DNA of 64,000 nucleotides from Halicephalobus mephisto (GCA_009193035.1 SWDT01000037.1:109291-173290), one strand, 5' to 3'. Positions 1 to 11,655 are shown, numbered from the stretch's first letter. A program made the numbers and translations. Notes: generated by a model not told the origin, from the letters alone.

Positions 1-152
1 GCCTTACTGATTTTATTTTTGAAATGATTTATTAACGTAATTGCCATTATTTTATTGAATAATAATTACTCTCCACAATTTTTTCTATTACAATATTCAG
101 AAGTAAAGTTTTATTTCTAGAATTACTTTTATTGCAGATTAAAAAAGTTGCT

Positions 153-1207
153 TCAAGCGAAGGATGTGCAGCAGATCTGAGACATGCCCCATGCAGGGTT
201 ACCTGGGAATGTCGTGTATTGGCTGCTACAAGGAGACATTGTCATGAATGCCGTTCCTTCCTCCTTCTCATAAATGCCATTTCTTCTGATGATTCTGCCC
301 AAATTCATGTCATAAGACCAAGTCTGACCTGAGGGTTGCCAGATAGACACGGGGAAGATTACCTTGAAGTCGTCTCCAGCAAGCAATGGTTTGCAAGTGG
401 AAGGATTTCCAAGTGAACCACTGCAGAAATCTTCAGATTCTCTATTCAGACTAATCATGTAATTCCCTAGATGCGGTCCTTCAGAAGTTGCCATAATGGT
501 CATACCATTTTGATCAATAGTAATATTGGCATTAACAATGGCTAGGACATTGTCATTACTAGTAAATGTGGCAGTAGCGTTGAAACTACGGCATTTGAGA
601 GAGTTAGCAGGTGGAGCGGAAACGGACATATATTTTTTGCAGCACTGAGTGGAAGTAAAGGTGTATCCGGGGAACGATGATGCTGGAAAAGGGTTTTTAA
701 ATTCCATTAACAACAATGATACTTACTTTGAATTGTGTCCGTGATGCACGGCAAGGAATCACTGAAGAAAAAGCCTGTCATGTAATTGATTCCTCCTTCA
801 TCAAAGAGATTCTCAGTAAGACGGACATTGCCTCTGTAATTATCCAAAACCAAGGGAAGAGAAGTGAACACGGTGTCATTCTCGACAAACCAACTACAAT
901 ACCCTCCGACGCTGGAACATCTCGTTGGTTTGTTGGGTCCGATTTGTGCCAGAAGTCCATCTCCGTTCAAGCGGTACATACTGGAGTTACTCGAGGTGAA
1001 GACTTCATCAGTGACTAAGAACCGAGTCAGTGTATTCATATTAATGTTTTTGATAGCCAGAGTTGCCGAGTAGTCGAACAAGTGGAAAGTTGGGTCGTCC
1101 TTTGTTACGAAGGCTTCAATGGAAGTTGAAATGCAGGTTTGAGGATTCTGGCCATTAGAATAAGAAACCAAAAGTAGAAAGAAGGTGAAAAGCAAAGACC
1201 CGGACAT
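153..1207 (-). CDS. Secreted cysteine-rich protein of unknown function (2 exons, 336 aa)
   Basis: Exons are 1207-727 and 682-153 on the minus strand. The 44-bp intron has a GTAAGT donor and a TTTTCCAG acceptor, and the total of 1011 nt is in frame. The protein starts with a clear signal peptide (about residues 1-19, hydrophobic FTFFLLLVSYS, cleavage before QNPQTC). The mature part has scattered cysteines, including SKYHCC-like and TQCCKKY pairs around the splice junction and a CC near the C-terminus, plus several N-x-S/T sites, so it is probably secreted or lumenal. No transmembrane segment follows the signal. I do not recognise the family; a nematode-specific secreted family is likely. AATAAA signals on the minus strand lie just past the stop (at 110-115 and 128-133). 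The promoter has a TATA box and GATA sites (separate entries), pointing to intestine. Confidence 0.85.
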
Positions 1208-1243
1208 TTTTGTCGTCTCAATAAATTTCTTCTTTCAGGCCCT

Positions 1244-1251
1244 CTTTTATA
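1244..1251 (-). promoter_or_regulatory. TATA box of the secreted-protein gene
   Basis: TATAAAAG on the minus strand, 37 bp before the start codon at 1207. A consensus TATA box this close implies a very short 5' UTR and a sharp start site, typical of strongly or inducibly expressed nematode genes. Confidence 0.6.
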
Positions 1252-1265
1252 CTGAAACTCTATGA

Positions 1266-1396
1266 TTATCAGTCGATAATCTTTCAATGATCATTGCATC
1301 TTCCACGTATTAAGTTACTATGATATCATGATCAATTTTCATTTTAACGTTTTTATCTATCGCCACATCTTATTGGGCGTTGGCTATATTTTATCT
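1266..1396 (-). promoter_or_regulatory. Cluster of intestinal-type GATA sites
   Basis: A perfect ACTGATAA lies at 1266-1273 (minus strand), about 60 bp upstream of the start codon. AGATAA sites follow at 1353-1358 and 1391-1396. In Caenorhabditis, ACTGATAA is the preferred site of the intestinal GATA factor ELT-2. Gut expression of the secreted protein is inferred from this; no expression data were available. Confidence 0.5.
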
Positions 1397-2085
1397 CTTA
1401 TGCGGGGTCCTGCATTCATTAGATAATGCTCAAAGTTCACTTTCAGATTATTTTTCGGTAAACATATTACAGTAAATTGGCAATACCTTCTTACATTTTT
1501 ACTTTCCTGAATTACATTGTAATGCAACAACTACTTTCTTGTTCGTACACTTATTGAAGTTATCCAATTTCTTGTTCACAGTCTGATTTCGTATTCAATC
1601 AGAGTTATTACTTTGTGCATATGCAAGGTTAATTCTATCGTGGGCAATTAACTGCTCATCGTTTAGGAAAAAGTATAGTTCTGCTTATTTGCTTAATAAC
1701 TGCAATAAATAGTAACCTACTTTCATTTTGGAACCAAAACTGTTTCATGATACCGTATCTTTAAAATAAGCGTAGGATTTTTCTTATCCTTTTTTGATCA
1801 TTCCCCCATTCAAGAACCACTTTATTTCCGTATTATAGTTTATGGCAAACCAATCCTTTATTGAATACGCCCAAAGTAATCCATTGTATGATACAGTTAT
1901 CTTCTTCCGTGTTATCAATTTTTCATCACAGGAAAGGGTAAAAGATTGAAAGGTTGAAAGGCTGAAAGATCCCCGTATGTCAACTTAGTGGATGACTATT
2001 AGCCATGGATACGGAAACGGATTAGAATGGTCTGGTCATTGATGTTGACATTGGTCTCTGTCGAGTTTTTAGTTCTGAAGCGTTT
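1397..2085. other. Intergenic, nothing recognised
   Basis: AT-rich sequence without a credible exon on either strand. It separates the secreted-protein gene from the candidate decayed gene. Confidence 0.4.
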
Positions 2086-2925
2086 TTAGCATATACTTCT
2101 GGCTCTCTTCACTCTGTGCAGGTTCTGACGCAACTCTTCTAGGGTTTGGACCACTTTTTTACCTCCACACAGTACCGTATATATCCATTGTCTTCCATAC
2201 TTGGCAATGTCTGCGCTGAGCGATGCATGGGACATCCGCGGGTTTAAACTATAGCTTTCCGAATGACAGGTAATCTTCACTACTACTGAGCTATCTGTAC
2301 ATTTATCACGAGAAATTCCCTGCAAAAATCAGGAATCGGGGTTTCACTGGATAGAATTGTGAATTCGATGTGCATGACTGTGAGAATAATCGTTGCATAA
2401 TCAATTCTACTTGTATTGACAAAGTTGCCGGATACGACTGTCTTTTTCCCGAGGATAGATTCGGTATGTTCTGTCAGTAGGAAAATCGTTGTTTGAAGAG
2501 CAATCCATGTGTTCACGGTGATTGCTGCTCTATATTTAGTGGTTCCATAAAATACCTCTGCCAGATCGGATTCACTGTGAGTTATTTTGAAATTTAATGA
2601 TTTAATTTCATATATCCAATTTAGAGATTTAATTGTGATCAGAACATGAATGAATGCAACTCGAATTTCTGTAGAGAACATCGTAAACGCATTACTTCTT
2701 TCGGGAGCTATAAATGCGCATTCTCAAGAAGATACTATGACCAAAGCAATGCGGAAACCAAAAAGAACATAAGGATCTTCTTTGTCTTCTGCATATTTAT
2801 GTACGATATTATGCCGATTGGTGTTGTCGTCTGTGCCTTCTACTTCAAATCCGGCAATAATTTTTGCTATAAAAATAATGATAAACCCGAATTGTTTGCT
2901 GTGTGTGGGAAATAAAATTGCTGGT
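2086..2925 (-). pseudogene. Candidate decayed or mis-spliced membrane-protein gene
   Basis: Read on the minus strand from about 2925, one frame stays open with a hydrophobic start (FGFIIIFIAKIIAGFE), then EDPYVLFGFRIALVIVSS. It meets a single TGA near 2727 and continues in the same frame through CAFIAPERS and FSTEIRVAFIHVLI to about 2600. A second open stretch (2570-2283) carries KYRAAITVNTWIALQT. A third (2325-2086) ends in a basic tail KRARSIC and a stop. The order of membrane-like segments resembles a small multi-pass protein, and 'AGFEK' after an alternative splice faintly recalls the 'LADKFEK' motif of the four-TM pair downstream. No start codon with a good acceptor was found. An intron might remove the TGA, so decay is inferred, not shown. 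Confidence 0.35.
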
Positions 2926-3702
2926 AAACAATTTCGCTATTTAAAATTTGTCAAACATAGTCTGAAAAGTAGACATTAAAAACCCATATTGTACATAATT
3001 TATTCGTAGTCAGCTAAAAGAAATAATGAATTTGCACGAAAAACTTATTTAAAATAAAAAAGTTGTATTAAATTAAAATATCTTTTCAAACATACTCTGT
3101 CCGGCTTAGAACGTCGACAGAAACAATTAACAGCTTGTGTGAAAGATGTCACCAGAATTAAGATCTAATTTTGTTCATATTCATTGTTATTGTCTTTATT
3201 TTTCATTAATCTCAATAATTTTTTCTGTTTGATCCTTTCACGAAATTTGATAAATACTTGAATAAAACAATAGGATGGTGTAGTCTCGCAGATGATACTT
3301 GCGTCTGTAGATTATTCAAATATAAATCTCAAAGATGATGCCTAAATATTGTACAATGTAATTCTTAATTTTAAAGAATTTTTACAAAAAATATGTATGA
3401 TCATCTAACCTTAGAGTTTAATCCGCTTTGGGGATCTCTCATTTTATTTCCCAATGTAAAAGGAACAACATATATTATTGTAAACAAAATTTGCGCTGTG
3501 TTTCAATAACACTCCAATTGTCTTGAACAACTGCTGACCCATGTTGCGGAAAAAATCAGGCGTTAGAAGAACGAGTTTTTCATCAATGTGTTCAGACTAA
3601 ATTCGATTGTTATCGACTGTTTTTAACTTTGACAACCATTGTTCATTCTCGAATTTCGGTTTTGAGTTCATAATACTTTTTTATAATTTGGTTTTACAGA
3701 AC
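2926..3702. other. Intergenic, upstream of the first four-TM gene
   Basis: AT-rich. It ends in TTTTACAG immediately before the start of the next gene, a likely spliced-leader acceptor. No other feature seen. Confidence 0.4.
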
Positions 3703-4459
3703 ATGTTTAATCCAAAGTACCTAGATACGGTAATACCTGAATACCTAGGCTGTTACGAAATCCATGTTAGAGTATGTCATCTCAATATTTTACACTTATG
3801 GACTGAAAGTATGTTTTAGAAACTGGCCAGTATCATTGCTATAGGGTGTTTATTCTTCCGTATTTGTTACATCCCGATAATCATCAAAAGTCAATTCTGG
3901 CTCTATATTCCATTTATTTTGGTTGCTTCTCTGGCTGACATTGCCGTTCTTCTGGCAGACAAGTTCGAAAAGCCAGTTCTCTACCGGCCGTTCCTTATTA
4001 TCAATGTGAGGAATATGACGAGTAAATATTTGTTTTTATGAAAGTAAAAGTTTTCAGGGAGTGTTATTGATAGTTGGGATACTAGAAATCGTAGCTCTTA
4101 CAAGTTTCATTTCTCATCTCCCGATGATCATCAGTAAATTTGGTTTTTATAAAAAAAGTGACTCAAATTCTTTTATTCTGAATATTTTTTTGGATTACGC
4201 CGGTTATGAAAAAAGTTAGTGAACATTTTCTGAGAATTCAGTTTTGATTCCTTTTCTAGGTATGTTATTCATACTAAGTATGATATTAATCCTCCTGGTT
4301 GTCGTTGAAGCCATTAAAATCTACTACTGGGACGTTGTTCACAGAGCTCAAGCATACATGACTGCTGAAGTGGTTTCGAAAGGCATCCAGAAGAATGGTG
4401 ATGTAGTCGAATGGAATCCCATTTATTTGCAGAATTTTGCCCATTCTAATTACATTTAG
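3703..4459 (+). CDS. Four-TM protein, copy A (4 exons, 203 aa)
   Basis: Exons are 3703-3771, 3820-4005, 4058-4214 and 4260-4459, with introns of 48, 52 and 45 bp (GT...TTTTAG/TTTCAG/TTCTAG). The sum of 612 nt is in frame. The start lies 3 nt behind TTTTACAG, consistent with trans-splicing. Four hydrophobic segments are predicted: exon 2 start (ASIIAIGCLFFRICYIPIII), exon 2 middle (LYIPFILVASLADIAVLLA), exon 3 (LLIVGILEIVALTSFI) and exon 4 (LFILSMILILLVVVEAIKI). The motif ADKFEKPVLYRPFLII lies between TM2 and TM3, and a polar C-terminal tail follows. Copy B at 7.2 kb has the same exon structure: exons 1 and 3 are identical in length (69 and 157 nt). The family is not recognised and its function is unknown. 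Confidence 0.85.
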
Positions 4460-7235
4460 AAGACTATTGAACAAGTTAATAACCAAAGAATACTTCAAGT
4501 TTTATTCGTGACTGGATCAAGATCTGTTCTTTCGGAGATTCCACTTCTTTCCCTATGTATATCTCAAGTGATAACTTCAAAATGAATAATGTTTGATTCA
4601 TTTTCAAACTGTTAATTTGAATATAGATCCTAGAACAACGATAACATTTATGTTTATGTATGCGTCATGTATCTACTTTGACTATATTTTCATTACAAGC
4701 ACAACTTTCACTCACAAACTGTAGAACGGGACTTTCATTCATTTTAATTTGATTGAAATGTTGTTCAATTTTGGTTTTAAGATAGGTGCAAATTGCAATG
4801 AATCTTTGAAAACTAATGCAAAATAATTAAGTTTTACATAAAATTAAGGTAAAAAATAACTGGAAAATTTGTTCAATGGTTTCCAAATAGAAATTATACT
4901 ACTTTGCCAATAGGTAACCAAGTTGAAGTTGTCCGCAGAGCCTGAGCTTCCATGATCACTGAAGTCATTTTTGGACAAACTCGACAATTTTCTGATTTAA
5001 ATAGATTCACGATTCCTCAGATGCCCACTTTTGGAACCAAACTGGATGTAAGGTGTTGATAATTGACGTCGTAGTCGAGGAATGAATCAAGCATTGTTCC
5101 TGATGAGACTAATATTTCTTTATGAGGAAAACTTTTTCTTTTGCATTCTTCAACAGCACACACGGGTACCTATCTTGACACGAACAATGCTTAGTGTTCT
5201 TAAATCGTAAGCATGGCTACTGTCCCGATAATAATATGAATATATATGTATTCATTTGCCATGCCCTGATCTTAATAATAAAATGATTTTTCCTATAGAA
5301 ATAAAGGGAAAACTTGTCAACGCAATGAAAGATGGTAGTAGTGGAGAACGGCAGATGAATCATCAATGCAAAAGAGGCAAGCAGACCTCTACCCTTCATT
5401 ATGTGCTTGATTCACGTTTTGTGTTTATCGTAATTATATAATACTTCTAAATAATCGTAATGTATTATGTTTTATATCTTGCCTTACTGCATTTGTTATA
5501 ATTATCACTTTCTTGATTTAATTACCCAAGTTTGAGGGCAATAAAGAGACCGATACAAATCAGTAGTAAGAGGGATTACTATGTTTAAATTATTTTGCTT
5601 TTTAAGATTTTATTGATATGCATCATTATTCGGAAAGAGAATATCTAAGCTAGCAAGATCCAGAAAATAATGTTATATATAAAAAATCAAAGTAAAATTG
5701 CTGATCTTGTGATATTTCAAAATATCATCAAAATTTCGGTTAAAAACCATGAAACCGGCACTTGTTTTAATTTTAATTGAAATTCTGTTACACTTTTATC
5801 TTTATATTGTTAAGATCATTACAGAATGAAATAGTACTTATATAAAAATAACAGTAATTCGATTTCTCCTAACATTAAAGTTTAAAAAATACTGAACTTA
5901 GATGTTAAACTGATGATTCTTGAAAGCATTTTTCAGCTAATGATCTAAACTTTCGAAAGTGATCTCAGAATAGATCTGAAATGACGTGAGTTTTAGTTTT
6001 TGGTTCAGAGATTATCTTTGTTTTAAAAATAAATAAATTAAGTATCGTCGACCACGTTCAAGATGATTAAACATTTTGATCGCTTGCTTTTCATTCTCAG
6101 TTGGCTTTTGCCAGACCGAGTGCATCCATTATCCCCGATGACGACATGATCGAGTTATTGGATTTTAAAACGTCTGTTGTTTGCGTCATAAAAAGGAAGG
6201 TTTCTCGATTATATAAACAAGTATAATTGGCACTGATAAATATACTTCCATTCAAAATAAAAAAATATATCTTCCTTTTATCTTGATTAAAAATTGTTTT
6301 GAGTAAACTATATTTGATTTTTCTGTTTCCAAATTTTTTCATTTTTCTAATTCCGTTTGTAATTATCAAAAAGGTTTAATAAAAATTACCATTACTTCTA
6401 TTTATGCTTTATTTTCGTTATTTAACTTTGTGGAATCATTTTGTATTAAATAAAGCAAGATGTAATTGTAAATTTTCCAAATTCTGATGTTAAATATTTC
6501 CTTTAAATGTTTCGAGTGAAGTAATTTCAAGAGTTCGAAGACTCTGAAGATAGTATTATATATATATAAATTGCTCCGATATAAATTCTGAAAATTATTA
6601 GCAAATTCTTTAAGATGCATGTAGTAAAGAAAAGTTCCTGTGATGTGTGCCACCTTGGAGTTCCGTGATCTGGTGGAAAACTATCGGCTCTTACTGTTTA
6701 GTTACTTCGAAGCATGTTTATCTTAATTTAAATCTAAAAAAATAGGAAAGATCCTCGTTTGACAGGAACCAACATTAAACCGAGTCAGAGATAGTTTTTG
6801 TCATGCTCTTTTTGACACTTTAGTCTCGTCTCTTATGCGTCAGCTGACTAGACTAAGTTTTAGACTTTTTTTCAAACCCTTGGCGGTTCAATTCCATCTT
6901 TTATGCCTACATAAAGACATTCTCATAAAGCTTCTGCAACAAAGCAGCTATAGTCAATATAGCTCTGAGATGTTGTTAGTCTTGGGAGATTCCCAAGCGT
7001 TCAAACATCATTTGGTTTTGTTTGTATTTTTAAACACTTAAATTCTAATTTAGTAGTAGTTTAATCTTTTTTGAATATTTCTATATTATTTCGCAACACG
7101 AAATTAATATTAAATAATCCCTCATTAATGTTCTCCATTAAAATTTGACTGTTCTCAAATATTTTAAATTTCAGAATTTGAATTTTTTAGCTATTTCGAA
7201 ATTATTTTACTTTTAAAAATTAAATTTTACAGAAA
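4460..7235. other. Intergenic between the four-TM paralogues
   Basis: AT-rich. Apart from the relic at 4929-4976 I see no credible gene. A short signal-peptide-like ORF at 6063-6146 was considered and rejected. Confidence 0.4.
4929..4976 (+). pseudogene. Relic of a third four-TM copy (last-exon fragment)
   Basis: The stretch GTTGTCCGCAGAGCCTGAGC, followed by a CATGATCACTGAAGT segment, lines up base for base with GTTGTTCACAGAGCTCAAGC plus CATGACTGCTGAAGT in the last exon of copy A (about 4333-4375). In copy A this codes for VVHRAQAYMTAEV. In the relic the codon aligned with Q is TGA. No exons 1-3 are recognisable upstream, so this is a dead fragment of the same local family. Confidence 0.6.
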
Positions 7236-7954
7236 ATGTTCCACCAAGAGCATCCAGACATAATGAAACGCGAATACCAAGCATGTTGTAACATCCATGT
7301 TAGAGTATGTTATTTCAACATTTGATGATTATTTATTAAAACTTTTTAGAAACTTGCTAGTATCATCGCTATCATCAACTTATTCATCTGTGGTTTTTAC
7401 ATTTTATTAGTTATCAGTGATCATTGGTTCCTAGTTTTTGGGATCCTGATTTTTTCCCTTATTTTTGTTTTCATTCTTTTGGCAGACAAATATGAAAAAC
7501 CGGGCTTCTATCTTCCTTTCCTCATCATATATGTAAGTAATATGGTTGGTGAATAATTGTCCTTATAAAACATTCCAGGCAATTCTACTCATCCTAGGGA
7601 TAGTTAAGATCGTATCTTTTGCGGTTTTAATTTTTATTAATTACACAATATTTACCGACCTCATTGAAAAAGAAAAAAACAACACAGAAACTCAAATTCC
7701 AACCGATTTGTTTGATAATTCGAATAACCAAACAAGTTAGTGAACATTTTCCGAGCATTTAATTATCTTTTCTTTCAGTAATGATAGCTTTATCAATCAT
7801 CCCATTAGTCATTATGATCATCATGGAACTCATCGAATTCTACTGTTGGATCATTGTCAAAAAAGCCCGAGATTACATGATTACTGAAATTACTTGTAAA
7901 AATATCCAGAACAATTATGACACAGTCGAATACTGTAGTGCCTCCAATCCCTAA
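7236..7954 (+). CDS. Four-TM protein, copy B (4 exons, 194 aa)
   Basis: Exons are 7236-7304, 7350-7532, 7579-7735 and 7779-7954, with introns of 45, 46 and 43 bp. The total of 585 nt is in frame. The start lies 4 nt behind TTTTACAG. The splice phases are the same as in copy A, and key stretches are shared: CxNIHVRKLASIIAI, LADKYEKPGFYLPFLI, and the EFYCWIIVKKARDYMITEI region corresponding to IKIYYWDVVHRAQAYMTAEV. Exon 3 carries a polar acidic/asparagine-rich loop between TM3 and TM4, which is where the copies differ most. Product role unknown; a plasma or internal membrane protein is inferred from four hydrophobic segments. Confidence 0.85.
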
Positions 7955-9424
7955 TTTAGTTCAACAAAATTGGAATTCAAAAGTTACAAGTTGATTTCAT
8001 AATCTAAAAATGAATCAAGCATTATCTGTGGTAAAATCAATGTTTTGTGATTCGACGATTCTTTAATCTCCATTTTCCAAAGACTTGTTTCAAATAATAA
8101 TCTTCACACAAATGATGATTGATGCATTCTTCGATCATTATATTAATTATCATCTCAATGAAATTAAACTATATATCTTTATGTATTTATTTGTCTTATT
8201 AGAATTGTCTGTCGTTTATCGAATAGTAATTCAAAAAATAATTGTTTATATCTAACTGAAATAACTCGATCTCTATATGATTGAGTTTGTTCTTGCTGCT
8301 CACAACAGAATCTCCATGTGGAGCGTTCTTGGGCTTGTCTTATCCGTGTTGTTCTATGAACTGTTATCCTTTTCGTCTTTAGCCTTAAGGTGTTCCTAAG
8401 TCGCCCTGATTGTCGTCGAAATTGCTGGTTTTTGATCTGAGATCCTTCTAAAAGTTTGTCGAAAGGATCTGATCCTGAGGCCCAGTCATTTGCTGTTGTT
8501 TAAACTTATTTGAACCCGAATAATAAAATGGATTCGTTTCCAAAGATTCTTTTTTTGAAGGAAATGGAAGTCAAATCTTTGTATTTTTAGGACTTTATAA
8601 TATATATCATTATCTAGAGTAAAATATTTGTATTGTTAAAATCCATAATTGAAAGAAATCCAACAACTGAATCAAAAATGTCGATTTAACAGTATTTCAG
8701 TTAGGAATTCAATTTATTTATAAACTAAAAAAATTCCATTTCAGATAGAATTCTATTTATTTTTATATTTTTGGACCATTGTAAGTTGATATAGATAATG
8801 ATATAAAAATAACACACAATTAAGTGAAAATAAAAAACTTTGAAAAAGTTTGTTCAATGGTCCAAAACGAGAACTAGGTCCTTGTATTGGAGTACAATCA
8901 GACTGGAATTTCTCTAAAGTACACTAACTTTGTAAAACATTATTATAGCATATTTACTAGAATGAAGGATATTTTTCATGATAGGTAGACAGAACATAAA
9001 TATGATTGAAATGTGAGGGATTCTAAAAGATATTTGTTTTATTCCTAAATAGTCTGATAAATAATGTAAAACGAAAGGTTTATCGATCTTAATACTTTGT
9101 TCGAAATTACGGAATGCTAAAAATCTTTAAAAATCAATAATTTCAAAGAAATCATCCGGACTTTGAAGGTATGTATAAAAAACCAAAGATACAAAACTTC
9201 TTACAAACTTTTTAGAGAATTAAGATTAATACAAGTATATTTTATCCTCATCAGACACGTTTTCAGAGATGTATTACATCATATCTCAATCCTCAAATAC
9301 CGTAGTAAAATACAAAAGAAACATCATATAGAAAAATTAATTTTGTCGTTTATGTTTCGAATTGAAAATATATTCTTTATTACGTCATTAATTATTAACA
9401 TTATTAACTTAAAGACGATCAATT
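7955..9424. other. Intergenic; possible eroded exon near 8.3-8.5 kb
   Basis: Bases 8300-8520 are less AT-rich than their surroundings and contain CTGATTGTCGTCGAAATTGC, similar to CTGGTTGTCGTTGAAGCC of the copy A last exon, followed by a TCGAAAGG stretch. All frames are broken. It may be another eroded four-TM fragment. A 30-bp stretch near 8841 (GTTTGTTCAATGGT) also recurs near 4871. The rest is featureless AT-rich DNA. The AATAAA of the collagen gene (minus strand) is at 9376-9381. Confidence 0.35.
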
Positions 9425-10676
9425 TTATTTTTTACCGTATCCGCTGTAGCCTCCAGAACTTCCCCCACCAGTATGATAGTCGCTATTGTAAGAAGGATAA
9501 TTGACTTCTGTTTGTTCTGGGATCCTTGGTTGAACTCCTGGAGACACCAGAATGACGGAATCGACGTTTTGACATACGCATGTTCCGGGGCTGCCTGGAG
9601 GACCTTCAGCTCCAGATGGGCCTTCGGGACCTGGGTATCCCTGCTCTCCGGGTTCTCCAGTGGTTCCTGGCCATCCTCTTTCACCTTGGGGTCCTGTTGA
9701 ACCTGGACGTCCTGGAAGACCAGGAATGCCGGGAGGACCGACAGGGCCTGGTGGTCCTGGATCGCCTGGGGGACCTGGAAATAACTCTTAGATTGATCCT
9801 TACTTATAGTTTTACCTTCTTTGACATCACCAGAGGGAGTTTCTCCTTTGTCTCCAGGAGCGCCGGGAGCTCCTTTGAAGCCCGGCATTCCAGGAGGACC
9901 GGGCTCTCCGGGTTCTCCGTCATCGCCGTCTTTTCCTTTTTCTCCGTGGGCTCCGATTGGTCCAGGATCTCCGGGGAAGCCTGGCCATCCTTTGATTCCT
10001 GGGGCTCCTTAAAAGTTGAAATTTACAAAGGAAAAGTAAATCTAAAAATACCTCTAGGACAAGGTCTACATGGTGGAGGTTCTCTCTGGGTCATGATCGG
10101 ACAAGTTTGATTTGGAGAAGTTCCGGGAATGCCTGGCTTACCGGCAGGACCAGGAATACCAGGTTTTCCAGCAGCTCCAGCAGGTCCTCGGGGACCTGGA
10201 GGTCCAGGAATACAACATCCAGGACATTCTTGTTCCACTGGGGTTCCCTGAACAGCATCATCACCTCCGTATCCTCCTTCGATGCCTGAATCATGAGGCG
10301 AACCTCCTTGGTTATATTCTGAGTCTCCTCTCGAGCCATAAGGATGATCTCCCTTGGCTCTGTATCCTCCATAATCCTGTCGACGGAATCTCGTGGAGTT
10401 TCTGGTGTAGAGTTCCCTTCCTACAGCGAGTTCATACAGTGCTTGTTCGTTTGATTTCTGAAAACATATTTGATGATTATTTTAAGTTTCTGGACTTACT
10501 TCGCAAAACGTCATTTCGTTTCTGACGTATTCTAACGTCGTGGCGACATTGTTGTACATAACGGGGAGGGCGAGACAGATGATTAAAAGCGAACATCCAC
10601 TAAAGAGAATCTGTAGGCCTGTAACATACTGGTATATCCGTTCCCGTCTCCACGGGCTGTCCTGAGGGGATGCCAT
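9425..10676 (-). CDS. Cuticle collagen 1 (4 exons, 374 aa)
   Basis: Exons on the minus strand are 10676-10500, 10457-10052, 10007-9816 and 9774-9425, with introns of 41-44 bp. The total of 1125 nt is in frame. Layout: short cytoplasmic head; membrane/signal-anchor segment about residues 18-43 ([15 protein letters not shown]) matching the nematode cuticle collagen N-terminal domain; basic cleavage motif RFRR at 82-85 fitting a subtilisin-like processing protease; Cys cluster ECPGCC at 136-141; Gly-X-Y blocks interrupted by a second Cys pair (PPPCRPC); then CVC and a Gly/Tyr-rich tail ending YGKK. These Cys clusters flank the triple helix and form inter-chain disulfides in the family. I chose the start MASPQDSPW because it gives the usual 15-20 residue head. 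Longer in-frame starts exist (see the overlapping upstream ORF). An AATAAA lies 44 bp past the stop. Confidence 0.94.
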
Positions 10677-11655
10677 GGACTTCTGGAGTTGTCCTTGAAT
10701 CTGTTCCTTTAGACCAGAAACGTCGGAATGCTGAGCCGCAGAGCGGCGGAGAGTCTTCTGAAGGAGAACTGAGCTCGTAAGAAGCCCGACGACGACGGAT
10801 TCTGAGTTTTGATAAAAGAGACAAAAATTTGGAAACCTTTGATGGATTTCTGAAAGTTCTATTTTCATCAGATAAACTTTTACAGAAGGTTATAGAATCT
10901 AATGAACAAGTTCAAAATCTTCGATCATCTTACGGGAGTTTTTGGAGTCTTCTAGAATCTCGTGAAATTTTTTTGAATTCTTCAGAATCCAATTGAAACT
11001 TTCGAAAATGTCCAATTTTCAGTCGTTTCTAGAATTCAATAAAAACTCTGGGACTTTAAAAACTAAGTGGAAGTTTTTGGAACATTCCAGAATCCGATGA
11101 ATATTCTTAAAACCGTCTGAAATCGGGATTCCCGAATTTCCAGAAAACTCCAAAAACGCGTCTCGAAATGGTTTCGTAACAAATTTCATTCCTAATTCGT
11201 AAAAATCGCAATTATCGGCATTCGGAAAAGTTTTATTTTCAAAAACTTACACTTTATCAGCACCGTTTTCTTCTTGATGGACAGGTTGATGAACAGACGG
11301 AATGGGTTTGAGGACTTCGTTCCCGTTCTCGTCCAAGTTACCCGACGGTACTCTCTGAAATATTTACGTTAAAAAAAACCAAAATTAATTGGATGGATTG
11401 GAAATTTCAGGAAAGACGGACCTCGATGGCCTCGATTCCGTCAATCAGCGGCGGTGGCTCTGTGGTCGGAAGAGCTGGGGGAATATCTCGTTCAAGTTCG
11501 TCTTGGGTCTTCAAAGTCAGCTCAGAACAAGTGATGGGCATCGAGATCGGGCGTTTCTCGACAGACACACTGAGATTGGGGTCACCTACTTGGAATTTGA
11601 CTGATAATCGGGTCGGAGAAGTTTCTTCAGATCCGCTGAAATTGACACAATTCAT
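10600..11655 (-). CDS. Unidentified spliced ORF overlapping the collagen 1 5' end (3 exons, 179 aa)
   Basis: Minus-strand exons are 11655-11422, 11354-11251 and 10801-10600. Donors are GTCCGT and GTAAGT; acceptors are ATTTCAG and AACTCAG. Joined, they give 540 nt in frame. The start at 11655 is the first ATG; an alternative is trans-splicing at TTTCAG (11636-11640) with the internal ATG of MPITCSEL. The product is hydrophilic and proline/serine/acid-rich (PPALPTTEPPPLIDG, SYELSSPSEDSPPLCG) with a basic run RRRR and no membrane segment. Its third exon overlaps collagen exon 1 by 77 bp and the collagen's longer in-frame extension by about 200 bp, in a different frame on the same strand. It could instead be a long N-terminal extension of the collagen with a splice I could not place. 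No family recognised. Confidence 0.5.

Noticed and set aside
6063..6146. Small signal-peptide-like ORF (IKHFDRLLFILSWLLP)
   Set aside because: Only 28 codons, no acceptor and no conserved mature peptide; an alternative join behind TTCTCAG gives another short unmatched frame.
9473..10525. Long plus-strand frames opposite collagen 1
   Set aside because: Antisense of Gly-X-Y codons; the minus frame has introns, start, stop and domain pattern.
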